From Verrucomicrobiales bacterium (GTDB taxonomy: Bacteria; Verrucomicrobiota; Verrucomicrobiia; Verrucomicrobiales; DEV007), in the NCBI GenBank assembly GCA_029213065.1, contig JARGPH010000007.1, forward strand, positions 71,355 through 135,354: a stretch of 64,000 nt of DNA. Reading direction: 5' to 3'. Below, one piece after another: positions 63,435-64,000 of this stretch. Made by a program: the position numbers and the translations under genes. Position 1 is the stretch's first letter, and each line of letters starts with the position of its first letter. A model generated the notes under the pieces. It did no database searches. It saw only the letters and a program-made list of their open reading frames with translations, and was not told where the DNA came from.

Positions 63435-63848
63435 GAAAGTGAGCCGGTTACAATATGGCTTTCTTCCTGAGTCATCGGTGAACTCGGTAAACATCTGCAC
63501 TTTCAGATAGCCTCCATCCAGTTCGAGGGTGAAGAGGATTTTTGAAAAGTTCGTTTTGTGGACTGCGGTTCCGAAGGCCGGCGGCTGATGGTCGCCTACG
63601 CTTTTCCCGTAAAGTTTCAGATCGAAAGGACCGTATCTGGAATCCTCCGGGTGGGTTTTCCCCCACCAGAAAAATGTGCCCTTCCCATCGTCGTCGATTT
63701 CGATCTCGATTCCGGGAGCACTCTGCGTCTCAGGATCGGTGTTGACCCAGTTTCCCTCCAGTGGTGAGGGCTCATCGGCGGACAGAGTTCCAGAACTGAG
63801 AAGCAGAAAGGTGAGAAGGACGGCGGCCGGGAGCGTGTATTTGGTCAT
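63423..63848 (-). CDS. Small secreted protein of unknown function
   Basis: The 141-residue protein from the ATG at 63848 has a signal peptide (MTKYTLPAAVLLTFLLLSSGTLSA) and a mature beta-rich body: LEGNWVNTDPETQSAPGIE, GKGTFFWWGKTHPED and KILFTLELDGGYLKVQMF. The pattern resembles small lipocalin-like or DUF-type secreted proteins of PVC bacteria, but I recognise no family. In-frame codons upstream to 63992 are excluded because the signal peptide begins at 63848. It is convergent with pgi across a hairpin. Confidence 0.75.
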   Translation of the reverse strand: MTKYTLPAAVLLTFLLLSSGTLSADEPSPLEGNWVNTDPETQSAPGIEIEIDDDGKGTFFWWGKTHPEDSRYGPFDLKLYGKSVGDHQPPAFGTAVHKTNFSKILFTLELDGGYLKVQMFTEFTDDSGRKPYCNRLTFKKG

Positions 63849-63951
63849 GGTGTATGACCGTAGCGCTTTCTCAGAACAGTGTGTGAACTCCGTGTAGAGG
63901 CGTCGTAAAAGTTTCGTAAAACTTCCTCCCTGTCCGATCCCGGTTCGAACT

Positions 63952-64000
63952 ATGGCAGGTCGGCTACTTCCCCGGGCGGACCGGGATGTCAAACTTCGCG
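63952..64000 (+). CDS. Possible start of a further plus-strand gene, cut by the window edge
   Basis: An ATG at 63952 opens a frame (Met-Ala-Gly-Arg-Leu-Leu-Pro-Arg...) that stays open for 16 codons to the edge. It could be a basic N-terminus, but nothing else supports it and no ribosome-binding site is seen. The 103 bp before it probably holds the promoter of the small secreted protein on the minus strand. Confidence 0.2.
   Translation, partial: MAGRLLPRADRDVKLR

Overview
The window looks like chromosomal DNA of a Verrucomicrobiota (PVC superphylum) bacterium. This rests on gene content, not on a marker gene: two DUF1592/DUF1552 gene pairs (planctomycete/verrucomicrobial haem proteins plus Tat-exported partners), a DUF6807 (PmoA-like) protein, many secreted beta-propeller proteins, and a Gram-negative cell plan (LolC/E-type permease, MsbA-type ABC exporter, type IV pilus/type II secretion genes). 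I saw no rRNA, tRNA, CRISPR array, integrase or prophage. Many genes lack a clear Shine-Dalgarno sequence, and several appear to start at GTG or TTG.

Layout. 0-5.7 kb: truncated LolC/E-like permease, adenylate kinase, an Lhr-like helicase and a convergent REC-histidine kinase. 5.8-14.3 kb: DUF1592 gene, a GxxExxY cassette bounded by inverted repeats, DUF1552 gene, two secreted proteins of unknown function and a PBP4-type carboxypeptidase. 14.3-17.2 kb: AraC-type regulator, then a two-gene unit of unknown function that shares an upstream motif with it. 17.3-24 kb: DUF6807-sialidase-like fusion, DUF6607-like protein, deacetylase, YqeY and IspD. 24-31 kb: a minus-strand run of four secreted propeller/dehydrogenase proteins with a NYN-LOTUS RNA-binding protein inside it. 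31-39 kb: two small proteins, an MsbA-like exporter, a NusG/RfaH-like factor, and a dynamin-like GTPase followed by two glycosyltransferases. 39-48 kb: flavin reductase, CarB, a degenerate HNH-like protein, a protein with a Gly-Glu hexanucleotide repeat, and the second DUF1592/DUF1552 pair. 48-54 kb: GT39-type transferase, PrsW-like protease, NodB deacetylase lipoprotein, MTAP and an L,D-transpeptidase homologue without its cysteine. 54-64 kb: two tandem PilB/GspE ATPases, PilC/GspF, a GspG-like pseudopilin, a 548-residue protein of unknown function, a Dabb protein, glucose-6-phosphate isomerase and a small secreted protein.

How the genes fit together. The 24-31 kb and DUF1592/1552 groups are best read as periplasmic carbohydrate or electron-transfer functions. 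The 32-38 kb group has envelope and polysaccharide genes. The 54-59.6 kb group is a pilus or secretion motor (two ATPases, platform protein, pseudopilin).

The best leads are: the GxxExxY cassette, whose removal would restore the tight DUF1592-DUF1552 spacing seen in the paralogous pair; the L,D-transpeptidase homologue with Ala at the cysteine position; the HNH-like protein without its His-containing core; the shared AraC-linked promoter motif; and the NYN-LOTUS gene coupled to a secreted FG-GAP protein.
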